This document shows, one piece after another, positions 1 through 6,570 of a stretch of 7,255 nt of DNA; within the stretch, counting starts at the first letter, position 1; the number at the start of each line of letters is the position of its first letter. Where the stretch lies: contig JAEWSS010000256.1 of NCBI GenBank assembly GCA_023459755.1, positions 1 through 7,255 on the forward strand, read 5' to 3'. Position numbers and translations under genes: made by a program. The DNA is from Verrucomicrobiota bacterium. GTDB lineage: Bacteria; Verrucomicrobiota; Lentisphaeria; Victivallales; Victivallaceae. The notes beneath the pieces are model-generated. The model searched no databases. It had not been told where the DNA came from and was given only the letters and a program-made list of their open reading frames with translations.

Positions 1-39
1 CAATAAAACAGGCGGCGGACGATAAATGAAAACACGGTT

Positions 40-2253
40 TTACTCCCCCTGTGAAAACAGATCGTCCGGTCCGGCGGCGGCGATGGAACCGGTGATGAAG
101 CCGGAAAACTTATCGCGCAGATCGTCAAGTTTTTTGAGGTAGTAGGCGCGATTGTAGTCCGGCGTTTCCGGCGCATCGGTCAGCAGTTTCGAGTTTCCGG
201 TCACCGGAACATTTTTCTTTTCACCGGTCACATAATAGGTGATCTGGTCGCCCGGCAGGTAGTCGCGGCCGGACTGTGCCGCCAGTTCATAGGCGGCGGA
301 GCGCCGTCCGGAGCCGTCGGCCAGCTTTCGTTTGTAGGTGGCGGCGGAATCCTTCAGCGTTTCGGTTTTTGCAAGTTGAATCACGGGCAGGGTGGCGGCG
401 GATATTCCCTGGTGGAGTTCGGAATATTTTTCCTGAACCGGCCGGACGTCGCCGCGCAGAAGCGAGTTCAGAATAACCTCCATGAAGTCGCGCTGAAACG
501 GTTCCAGCCCGCGTGACTTGAGGGCGGCGCCGGAAATCTCCATTTCGCCGTTGGCGCCCAGCAGTGCGTAGTTTTTGCTTTTGTAGCAGAACATGGCGAC
601 GTATGACCCGTCAATCTCAATTTCGATTCCCGGCGGCAGTATGGTCTGCACTCCGGACAGCCAGAATTCCGGTGCGGCGTTGTCTGTCGGCGGCATGAAA
701 TACACGCCGTCGGTGTCGGCCTCCAGTACGGTGCAGCGATTTGCGGTCAGATAGTCGAGCATGGAGCGCAGGATTTCACGGCCGCGCGTGGTGATGCGCT
801 CCGCCAGCAGATAGTCGTTGAACGTGGACTGTGCCGCGCCGAGGTAGCCGTAGAAAGAGTTGATCAATATTTTAAAAGAACTTTGAAGCGCGCTGAAATA
901 ATCGCGTTCAGCCGGAGTCGCCGCTTTTCTTGCTGAGTCCTTGGCCGCGAGGCGGAATTCGCGCAGTTTGCGCAGAATGCCGGTGAATTCGCCCAGCCGG
1001 TCGCGCGACGGCTTCCAGTCGCCGGCCAGAATGATCGACGGGTACAGACTGCGCACGTCGCAGTGCAGAATTGTGTGAAACACTCCGGTGACCGGCGCCG
1101 CAGTCAGCGCTCCGGAAAACTGACGCGGAGGTTCCGGAAGCGGAAGTGAGGCGCGTTTGACAATATAGTTGGCCGTCAGCAGACTGTCGATCACCGTGGC
1201 TTTGCCGCGCAGTACGCAGTCCTGGAGTTTCAGCGGAACCAGCTGGGTAATGAACAGATAGCTTGGAAGCAGAATTTCGGAGAGTCCGCGGCATTCGCGG
1301 GCATCGTCCAGGGCGTAGGCCAGAAGTTTTTCCGGGTCGTTTTTCCAGACCGCGGTGATAGTTGCGCCTTCGACATAGGTGCGGTCGGGGGCGGCGATGT
1401 TGAAATGTTTGGCCAGATATTTCAAGTTCAGCGATTCGAGCGACCGGTGTATCACGTCATAGAATTGCGCCAGATGGCAGGTGTCCACCACACTGCGCCC
1501 GTAGATGTCGTAGCGGGTGTAGGTGACGGCGCGTTCGGCGGCGTAGAACATTGAACTGCGCTTTTTGGGCGTCGAACCGTTGCGGCCGAGTGCCAGCGCT
1601 ATTTTGTGGCGTTTGCAGCGGGTTTCCACATACGGCAGGTCGAAGCGGCAGATGTTGTGCCCTTCGATCACATCCGGATCGCGTTCCCGAACCACCGCTA
1701 TAAATTTTTCCAAAAGTTCTTTTTCATCACAGTCGCGCTGAGAGAGCACGGTCTCGAAGCCGTGATTGTCGCAGATGGAAATTATGATAATTTCGTCTTC
1801 AGGTCGTGAGGCGTTGGGAAACTCGTAGCCGTCGGCGGTCACGGTTTCGATGTCGAACTGAAGCCGGCGGACGTCGTTGAACTTCATGCCGCGGTACAAT
1901 CGCAGCTCAAGTGATGTGAGTATCTGCGAGGTAAGATCGCCGACGATCATGCGCGGCGACTTTTTATTTTTCTTAAGTTCGCTGACAGCTGTATTATAGA
2001 CCGCGACCGACGGAAATTCCGCCAGCGTTCCCAAAATTTCGCCTCCGGCCAACGGGGTCAAGGTGAATTTTTCCGCAAAACTGTCCAGCTCGTGCTGATC
2101 GGCCAGCAGCAGCCATGGAGCAAACGGCAGTTTTTCGGAATGAACCGCGCCGTTTTCCCGGAAGAAAAGTTCCGCTTCCCCGCCGTTTGCGGCAACTTCG
2201 GCGGCCACCAGAAAATTCCGTCTGGAATTGCTGATTGAGTCCAAATGCTCCAT
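40..2253 (-). CDS. Family B DNA polymerase with 3'-5' exonuclease (Pol II-like)
   Basis: Replicative or repair-type DNA polymerase of family B, 737 aa, close to the length of E. coli Pol II (783 aa). The proofreading exonuclease comes first: Exo I FDIET (D134, E136), Exo II GHNICRFDLP (N200, D205) and Exo III YALDD (Y313, D317). The polymerase domain follows: motif A DVRSLYPSII (D399), a fingers helix LRKLREFRLAAK (R434, K438), motif B KILINSFYG (K461, N465), motif C EADTDGVYF (D513, D515) and the thumb-proximal KxY (K560, Y562). All catalytic carboxylates of both active sites are present, so both activities are expected. The stretch from motif A to motif B is about 62 residues, shorter than in E. 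coli Pol II, so the fingers look trimmed. The C-terminus carries PDDLF (729-733), resembling a sliding-clamp binding peptide. The ATG is supported by a consensus AGGAGG six bases upstream. It is the last gene of the five-gene unit. Family assignment is certain; a damage-tolerance role like that of Pol II is inferred. Confidence 0.96.
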   Translation of the reverse strand: MEHLDSISNSRRNFLVAAEVAANGGEAELFFRENGAVHSEKLPFAPWLLLADQHELDSFAEKFTLTPLAGGEILGTLAEFPSVAVYNTAVSELKKNKKSPRMIVGDLTSQILTSLELRLYRGMKFNDVRRLQFDIETVTADGYEFPNASRPEDEIIIISICDNHGFETVLSQRDCDEKELLEKFIAVVRERDPDVIEGHNICRFDLPYVETRCKRHKIALALGRNGSTPKKRSSMFYAAERAVTYTRYDIYGRSVVDTCHLAQFYDVIHRSLESLNLKYLAKHFNIAAPDRTYVEGATITAVWKNDPEKLLAYALDDARECRGLSEILLPSYLFITQLVPLKLQDCVLRGKATVIDSLLTANYIVKRASLPLPEPPRQFSGALTAAPVTGVFHTILHCDVRSLYPSIILAGDWKPSRDRLGEFTGILRKLREFRLAAKDSARKAATPAERDYFSALQSSFKILINSFYGYLGAAQSTFNDYLLAERITTRGREILRSMLDYLTANRCTVLEADTDGVYFMPPTDNAAPEFWLSGVQTILPPGIEIEIDGSYVAMFCYKSKNYALLGANGEMEISGAALKSRGLEPFQRDFMEVILNSLLRGDVRPVQEKYSELHQGISAATLPVIQLAKTETLKDSAATYKRKLADGSGRRSAAYELAAQSGRDYLPGDQITYYVTGEKKNVPVTGNSKLLTDAPETPDYNRAYYLKKLDDLRDKFSGFITGSIAAAGPDDLFSQGE

Positions 2254-2259
2254 TCGTCG

Positions 2260-2265
2260 CCTCCT
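2260..2265 (-). promoter_or_regulatory. Strong ribosome binding site of the DNA polymerase gene
   Basis: The minus strand reads AGGAGG, a full consensus Shine-Dalgarno, with a six-base spacer to the ATG at 2253. It is the strongest site in the window and suggests that the polymerase has its own efficient translation start despite being last in the unit. Confidence 0.75.
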
Positions 2266-2280
2266 CCCTGCGTCGGAATG

Positions 2281-2994
2281 TTAAAATGAAACGGTGACTT
2301 CTCCGGAGATTTTCACCGGCGGCGGCATTAGTTTTAACTTGGGCTCGTCGATGTTTTTCCAGTCGATATTCCAGCTGCGCAGCAGTAGCGGCGAAGTCGG
2401 CGGACCGAAGACGTTGAGGTCGAGCACTAATATTTCGCGGTCGCTGGTCACATATACATCCATCGCCAGACTGCCATCCGGCAGTTTGTCTTTTATTTTT
2501 CCGGCAAACTTTGCCAGCAGCTTCCAATATTTGTCCTTTACTCCTTCCAGCCGGCGAAAGTGGCGGATCAGGAAATACTGACTGGCCGCCGCCAGCTCGC
2601 CATCAACAAAAAAAAGGCGAAATTCACGGGGAATGCTCATCCTTCTGAACGGGCGGATGCAGATCGTGTCCGCCATTCCGCCGGCGACCGCCGCGCGAAC
2701 TTTGGCGCTGCGGGCCAGAAAAACCCAGGCGCTGCGGGCGGAATGAACCGCGCCGCGTTTTGCGTAATAGCGTTCGGTATCGGTTGGCGCGCAGCTGTCC
2801 ACAAGAACAAAGTTGTTGCCGGGGCGGTGCATCAGCGGCTGCATTTTCGCGATTACCGCTTTTGCCGCCGGAGAGTCCTCCTCGCCGGCCGCCAGAGCAT
2901 TTAGTTCGTTGGGCTCAAGTTTTAGGAAATTAGTCGGGAAAGTGTGCTTTTTGAGCGTTTTATACCAGACCGGAATCCGCAAAAAATCGTCCAT
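2281..2994 (-). CDS. CDC123/D123-like protein (divergent ATP-grasp)
   Basis: Bacterial homologue of eukaryotic CDC123 (D123 family), an ATP-grasp-fold protein that in eukaryotes binds eIF2-gamma and promotes eIF2 assembly. From the chosen start it is 237 aa. Blocks recognisable against human CDC123, compared from memory: an N-terminal VWYKTL (9-14) matching the SAWYPFF region; FVLVDSCAP (62-70) matching FPKLNWSAP; ICIRPF (111-116) matching LVLRKW; EFRLFFVDGEL (from 124) matching EFRCFVKENKL; DVY (179-181) matching FDIY; and DLNVFG (192-197) matching DFNPFG. The metal- and ATP-site signature DxN and the EFR are kept, but the lysines of the second and third blocks are replaced by Leu64 and Pro115, so ATP use is uncertain. 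The ATG at 2994 was chosen because AGAGGA lies six bases upstream; an ATG at 3000 would add two residues and give an ATGA overlap, but its Shine-Dalgarno would touch the start. Family membership is confident; the substrate is unknown. Confidence 0.85.
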   Translation of the reverse strand: MDDFLRIPVWYKTLKKHTFPTNFLKLEPNELNALAAGEEDSPAAKAVIAKMQPLMHRPGNNFVLVDSCAPTDTERYYAKRGAVHSARSAWVFLARSAKVRAAVAGGMADTICIRPFRRMSIPREFRLFFVDGELAAASQYFLIRHFRRLEGVKDKYWKLLAKFAGKIKDKLPDGSLAMDVYVTSDREILVLDLNVFGPPTSPLLLRSWNIDWKNIDEPKLKLMPPPVKISGEVTVSF

Positions 2995-2996
2995 CG

Positions 2997-3848
2997 TCAT
3001 TCCTCTTTACTCTGACGCGGCAGTCGCGTCATGGCCACATGGTTGCAGGCGATCATGGCATAGCCCACGAAGCCGACCGAAAAAATCAGGTTGAAATCGA
3101 TATATGGCAAATCAAGTGCCGGAAACAGCGACGCCACCAGCATCACCGGCATGCCGGCATAAAAATTTATTACAAAAACGTCGCGCAGTGATAGTATTCC
3201 GGCCGAGCGGAACGAGCCGAACCAGCCAAACACCAGTGAGAACAGCACCACAACCGGAACCGTCTGCATAAAGATAAAAAGCAAAGCCCCGGAAAACAGC
3301 ATGGTTTTGGGGTGGGCGATCGCGTTGGCCAGCATGTTTGAAAAACGCATTTCCGGCGGCAGCTCGTTTGCCGGAAGGTTCATCAACCGGCGAATATTTT
3401 CAGCGTTGCGAGGCTGGGTGGCGCCGGGATTGGTTTCCGGCAACAAAGTGTCCCCCATCCAGAGCAGTATGTGGCGCGGCGAAAAAATCAACCCCCCGAC
3501 AGCATTTCCGGCATAGTCCGGCAATTCCCCGTTGACTGCGTTCTGCGGCAGATAGCAGGCGGAAAATCCGCCCGGCAGCAGGATTGAGCGTGCCTTGTCC
3601 GGCGATTTTTCCACCGCAAGTCCGCCTTCGGCATTGGCGACCAGTTTCCCGAATTCCTGTTCGACCAGACTGTGCGACGCCCGGTAGATCTTCATCAGTC
3701 GAGGATATTGGAACATCCCGATGACAACCGCGCACAGGATGACCGTAAGCACAAAGCGCCACATTGCCAGCCATATCGAGCCGGCGGCAAGTTCTGGAAA
3801 CCGCCTCAGGCCGCGGCATACATCGAAGAATGTTCGGAAAAAGTTCAT
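2997..3848 (-). CDS. Four-helix membrane protein of unknown function (DUF1189-like layout)
   Basis: Inner-membrane protein of 283 aa. A basic N-terminus (R12, R15, R16) precedes one hydrophobic helix at about 26-46. Next comes a soluble stretch of roughly 135 residues (about 48-182) with no hydrophobic helix, then three hydrophobic segments at about 183-210, 224-245 and 250-272, and a short charged tail ending KEE. By the positive-inside rule the soluble middle part should face the periplasm. This order of one helix, a loop domain and a C-terminal helix cluster, together with the MNFFRTFFDV opening, recalls the DUF1189 membrane proteins; this is a resemblance in layout, not a proven match. 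There is no convincing Shine-Dalgarno before the ATG, which starts eight bases after the def stop, so translation is probably coupled to def. Its stop codon overlaps the start region of the CDC123-like gene, making a physical or functional link plausible but unproven. Confidence 0.8.
   Translation of the reverse strand: MNFFRTFFDVCRGLRRFPELAAGSIWLAMWRFVLTVILCAVVIGMFQYPRLMKIYRASHSLVEQEFGKLVANAEGGLAVEKSPDKARSILLPGGFSACYLPQNAVNGELPDYAGNAVGGLIFSPRHILLWMGDTLLPETNPGATQPRNAENIRRLMNLPANELPPEMRFSNMLANAIAHPKTMLFSGALLFIFMQTVPVVVLFSLVFGWFGSFRSAGILSLRDVFVINFYAGMPVMLVASLFPALDLPYIDFNLIFSVGFVGYAMIACNHVAMTRLPRQSKEE
3001..3006 (-). promoter_or_regulatory. Ribosome binding site that favours the inner ATG of the CDC123-like gene
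   Basis: The minus strand reads AGAGGA immediately before the ATG at 3000 and six bases before the ATG at 2994. The spacing fits the second ATG and is too short for the first. The site lies inside the end of the upstream membrane-protein gene, so translation of the two genes is probably coupled. Confidence 0.55.
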
Positions 3849-3856
3849 AAAAATAT

Positions 3857-4450
3857 TCAGACCGTTCTGCGATAGTTGCTGCGTCCGCCTTCGCGGCGCA
3901 GATTTTTGACCTTGACTTCAACCTTCGCGTATTCCTGCGGCGACAGCCGGTCAATAAAAGTTATTCCGTTCAGGTGGTCGATCTCATGCTGCAGACAGCG
4001 GGCAAGCAATCCGTCGCAGTCGCATTCAATTTTTTCGCCGTCCGGCAGCGTGGCGCGAAATTTTACGAACCGTGGCCGAACCACTTTCGCCCAGATCCCC
4101 GGCACACTCAGACAGCCCTCTTCGCGTTCAGCCGTTTCCTCCGATGACTCGATTATTTCCGGGTTCAGCAGAATCAGCGGCATGCGCGGCAGCAGCAGCA
4201 TCTCGCCGGGGCTGGCTGGTGCGGACATCGAATCCAGCGGCACCCCGACAACGATCATCCTGAGGTTGCGGCCGACCTGCGGAGCCGCCAACCCGATGCC
4301 GTTGAATTTTTCCATGTCATCCAGCATGTGTTCGGCCAGCTTTTGCAAAGCTGCGTCGAATTCGGTTACCGGCTCCGATTTTTTTTTCAGCGCCGGTGAT
4401 CCGAGTGTTTCCACAAAGCTGACGGCTGGGCGTTTGCGCGTCCGTATCAT
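3857..4450 (-). CDS. def: Peptide deformylase
   Basis: Cytoplasmic metalloenzyme that removes the formyl group from the N-terminal fMet of nascent proteins. All three family motifs are intact: motif 1 GIGLAAPQVG (51-60), motif 2 EGCLS (111-115) with the metal ligand Cys113, and motif 3 QHEIDH (154-159) with ligands His155 and His159 and catalytic Glu156. The N-terminus SPALKKKSEPVTEFD fits the usual GDPxLRxxAxPVxxFD opening, supporting the ATG start. At 197 aa it is somewhat longer than the usual 165-185. The extra residues lie before the first motif and in a Pro/Met-rich loop at about 71-92 between motifs 1 and 2. The Shine-Dalgarno GAGGA overlaps the stop codon of the TolC-family gene and lies eight bases from the ATG, so the two are translationally linked. 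Codons 22-24 form a run of nine A. def is more often found beside fmt, so this neighbourhood is unusual. Confidence 0.97.
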   Translation of the reverse strand: MIRTRKRPAVSFVETLGSPALKKKSEPVTEFDAALQKLAEHMLDDMEKFNGIGLAAPQVGRNLRMIVVGVPLDSMSAPASPGEMLLLPRMPLILLNPEIIESSEETAEREEGCLSVPGIWAKVVRPRFVKFRATLPDGEKIECDCDGLLARCLQHEIDHLNGITFIDRLSPQEYAKVEVKVKNLRREGGRSNYRRTV

Positions 4451-4461
4451 TGAACCAGTCC

Positions 4462-5937
4462 TCAGTCTTCCGACGGTTGATAACGGTCATCAAAATTATA
4501 ACCGGTGGAGTCGATGTTCGCCGCGGCGATCAGCTGGGCTTTCGCGTTCTGGATATTTACCAACGCGGTGGCGTGGTTCATTTCGGCGGTCACATAGTCG
4601 GTCTGCGCCTCGTTGAGTCGGGGCAGCGCCACGGTGCCGTTGTCGTATTCAATCTGAACCAGTTCGCGCTGCTGATCCACCAGGCTCAAGGTCATGGCAT
4701 AGGTGCGCGCCTGCTTCACGCTCTGAACGTAATTGCTGTAGGCGGTGCGGACTTCCTGAACCACATTAAGCCAGTTTGCTGCCAGATCGAACTGGCTTCC
4801 GGCCATGCTGGCCTGGGCTTCGCGGACCGCGTTGTAGCGCTGGCCGCCGTTGAACAGCACCCAGTCGGCCTGAACGCCGTAGCTGAAGCTCGGGCTGTTG
4901 TAGTAGTTGCGGGAGGCCTTGGAGGAAATCGTGCCGGTGCTGTAGCCGTAGGACTTGCTGGCGTTGGTGTTGAAGCCGAACGCGATGCTGCCGGACAAGG
5001 TGGGCGAAAACGAGCTGTAGGCACCATAGAGATTGTATTTGGAGATTTCAACCGCTTCGCGATAGGCCGCGAGGTCGGGCCGGTTGTGCAGAGCGGTGTC
5101 GAGATAGACATCGATACTGGACAGCGGTTCGTCGAGGTTGACCACAACGTCCTCAAACTCCACGTTGGACGGCAGCACGCCTTCGGAGTACCCCATCAGT
5201 GACGCAAGGGCAAACACCGCGACATCATAGTTGTATTCGGCTTGAATCTGCGAGGAAATCGCTTCGTTGATCTTAATCTGAAAGTTCAAAACTTCGCTCA
5301 TCGCCACCGCTCCGACCCGGTATTTGTCGTTGCTGGCGTTGAGGTTGACGGTCTGGAAGTCGCGGTTGTTGATGGCGATCGCGCGCTGAGCTTTGGCCAG
5401 CAGAATGTCGTTGTAGGCATAGGCGACCGACTGCATCAGCTGCCGACGCGAGTTTTCCTCCATATCGGCGGTATATTCATAGTTGTGCTTGGCGGCCATT
5501 GAGTTGAAGTAGCGGGCGAATCCGTCAAACAGCAGCCATGAGGCCTGAAGTCCGGTGGATGTGTTGAAGCCGCGGCCGCCGACGTTGCTGGTCGGTGAAT
5601 GGGTGTTGTAATAGTCGTAATGGTTTTCCGACGCCGAAAAACTGGATGAAACGGTCGGAGAAAACTGTCCGAGGGCCTGATAGTATTTCATTCTGGCGGC
5701 GTTGACCGCATGATAGGCCGAAATATAACTGGGATTGTTCATAACGGCGATCCGCTGTGCGGTGCTGAGGTCAAGAACCTTGACACCGGCGAGAATGGTG
5801 TTACTCTCGGTCAGATCGCGTTCGGTGAAGGAGTTGCCGCTCATGCTTGCGGGAACGGGGGTGTAGTTGTAGCATCCTGTGAGCGCGAGCGCCGCCGCCA
5901 GCGCTCCGACGGTCAGCGCCGATAGCTTTTTGTTCAT
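4462..5937 (-). CDS. TolC-family outer-membrane efflux lipoprotein
   Basis: Outer-membrane channel component of an efflux or type I export system, 491 aa. A signal peptide at 1-21 ends in the lipobox LTGC, making Cys22 the probable lipid-modified N-terminus, as in OprM/CusC-type factors. The mature protein shows the tandem duplication typical of the outer membrane efflux fold. The first half has SYISAYHAVNAARMKYYQALGQFSPTV (starting at 70, given in pieces: ISAYHAVNAARM, ALGQFSPTV) and QASWLLFDG (131-139). The second half has LAAYREAVEISKYNL, AYSSFSPTLSG and QADWVLFNGG (356-365). Each half ends in a long coiled-coil-forming helix region (about 165-250 and 388-475). An Asn-Pro-Asp-like RPDLAAYREA at 286-295 is a family hallmark. 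AAGGAG lies 11 bases before the ATG. It appears to be the first gene of the five-gene unit. No periplasmic adaptor or inner-membrane transporter gene is in the window, so its partners must be elsewhere. Confidence 0.95.
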   Translation of the reverse strand: MNKKLSALTVGALAAALALTGCYNYTPVPASMSGNSFTERDLTESNTILAGVKVLDLSTAQRIAVMNNPSYISAYHAVNAARMKYYQALGQFSPTVSSSFSASENHYDYYNTHSPTSNVGGRGFNTSTGLQASWLLFDGFARYFNSMAAKHNYEYTADMEENSRRQLMQSVAYAYNDILLAKAQRAIAINNRDFQTVNLNASNDKYRVGAVAMSEVLNFQIKINEAISSQIQAEYNYDVAVFALASLMGYSEGVLPSNVEFEDVVVNLDEPLSSIDVYLDTALHNRPDLAAYREAVEISKYNLYGAYSSFSPTLSGSIAFGFNTNASKSYGYSTGTISSKASRNYYNSPSFSYGVQADWVLFNGGQRYNAVREAQASMAGSQFDLAANWLNVVQEVRTAYSNYVQSVKQARTYAMTLSLVDQQRELVQIEYDNGTVALPRLNEAQTDYVTAEMNHATALVNIQNAKAQLIAAANIDSTGYNFDDRYQPSED

Positions 5938-5978
5938 TTTATGAATCTCTCCTTGATTTTTTTTTCATCGCTTTAGAA

Positions 5979-6026
5979 AAAACCGCTTCCCCCGCCGAAT
6001 TGGTAAACGCGCCCGGCCGCGGTTTT
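5979..6026 (-). terminator. Inverted repeat between tadA and the TolC-family gene, possible terminator or leader attenuator
   Basis: On the minus strand AAAACCGC (6026-6019) pairs with GCGGTTTT (5986-5979), an eight-base perfect stem followed by two more T and then CTAAAG. The 32-base loop can form an inner GCCG/CGGC stem. The repeat lies about 56 bases after the tadA stop and 41 bases before the TolC-family start. It could end transcription of the lipoprotein-tadA unit. If the promoter at 6054-6081 is real, it instead sits in the leader of the next unit. The same repeat read on the plus strand is also followed by a T-rich stretch. The long loop lowers confidence in a classical intrinsic terminator. 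Confidence 0.35.
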
Positions 6027-6053
6027 ATTGTTTTTTATCCCGTTCTTATAGAG

Positions 6054-6081
6054 AATATATACTAAGAAAAAGAAAATTCAA
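6054..6081 (-). promoter_or_regulatory. Candidate sigma-70-type promoter for the five-gene unit
   Basis: On the minus strand TTGAAT (6081-6076, four of six consensus bases) is followed after 16 bases by TATATT (6059-6054, five of six). The region is markedly AT-rich compared with its surroundings. Transcription would begin near 6047 and leave a leader of about 110 bases before the TolC-family ATG. The -35 overlaps the bases just beyond the tadA stop. This is pattern matching only. Confidence 0.4.
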
Positions 6082-6570
6082 TTATTTTTCAGGTAAAAAG
6101 CCGTTCTTTTTCCGTGCGCGAACCGCTTTGAAAAAGTCTTGAAGCTGTGCCAGACACTCCGTTTGCAGCACGCCGGAAACCGTTTCCACCCGCCACAACG
6201 CACCGGGCAGACCGCAGATGTTCAATGCCGATCCGCAGGCGCCGTATTTCGCGTCGGGAACGGCAAATACAACTTTTTGCAAGTGAGCGTTGACCATGGC
6301 TCCGGCGCACATCGCGCAGGGTTCCTTGGTCACATAGAGTGTTACTTTGTCCAGCCGCCAGTCGCCGATGGTGTTTGCCGCCTGGGTTATTGCCAGCATT
6401 TCGGCGTGGGCGGTGGCATCTTTGAGCTGTTCGACCATGTTGCCGGACTTCGCGATTACCGTGCGGTCCAGCACCGCGACGGCGCCGACCGGAACTTCGC
6501 CGCGTTCGGCTGCCGCGGCGGCTTCGGCCAGCGCTTTGCGCATGTAATACTCATCTGAAAAAAAATCCAT
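6082..6570 (-). CDS. tadA: tRNA-specific adenosine deaminase TadA
   Basis: Zinc-dependent deaminase that converts adenosine-34 to inosine in the wobble position of tRNA-Arg(ACG), in the cytoplasm. The protein has 162 aa, the usual TadA size. The opening DEYYMRKALAEA and EVPVGAV (25-31) match the family N-terminus. The zinc site is complete: HAE (His55, catalytic Glu57) within DATAHAEMLAI, and PCAMC (Cys85, Cys88) within EPCAMCAGAM. Asn44 in SGNMVE corresponds to the conserved Asn of the family RN motif. It fits TadA better than cytosine or guanine deaminases because of the DxTAHAE context and the C-terminal helix. The start codon overlaps the stop of the lipoprotein gene by one base (TGATG), and only a weak GGTGG lies upstream, so translation is probably by reinitiation. 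Codons 2-5 contain a run of eight T. Confidence 0.95.
   Translation of the reverse strand: MDFFSDEYYMRKALAEAAAAAERGEVPVGAVAVLDRTVIAKSGNMVEQLKDATAHAEMLAITQAANTIGDWRLDKVTLYVTKEPCAMCAGAMVNAHLQKVVFAVPDAKYGACGSALNICGLPGALWRVETVSGVLQTECLAQLQDFFKAVRARKKNGFLPEK

Noticed and set aside
29..41. Small inverted repeat AAAAC-CGT-GTTTT at the polymerase stop codon
   Set aside because: The stem is only five AT-rich pairs and overlaps the stop codon; not convincing as a terminator. The true end of the unit may lie outside the window.
1994..2527. Second minus-strand frame of 177 codons overlapping the polymerase and CDC123-like genes
   Set aside because: It is a frame-shifted reading of two genes that each show family motifs in the other frame; Arg-rich product with no motif.
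3876..4616. Plus-strand open frame of 246 codons across def and the end of the TolC-family gene
   Set aside because: It spans two genes with certain motifs on the other strand; the product is Ser/Arg-rich with no recognisable domain.
4450..5202. Plus-strand open frame of 250 codons opposite the TolC-family gene
   Set aside because: It is antisense to a gene with a signal peptide and duplicated family motifs; the translation is a low-complexity Gly/Val/Ala-rich sequence typical of the opposite strand of GC-rich coding DNA.
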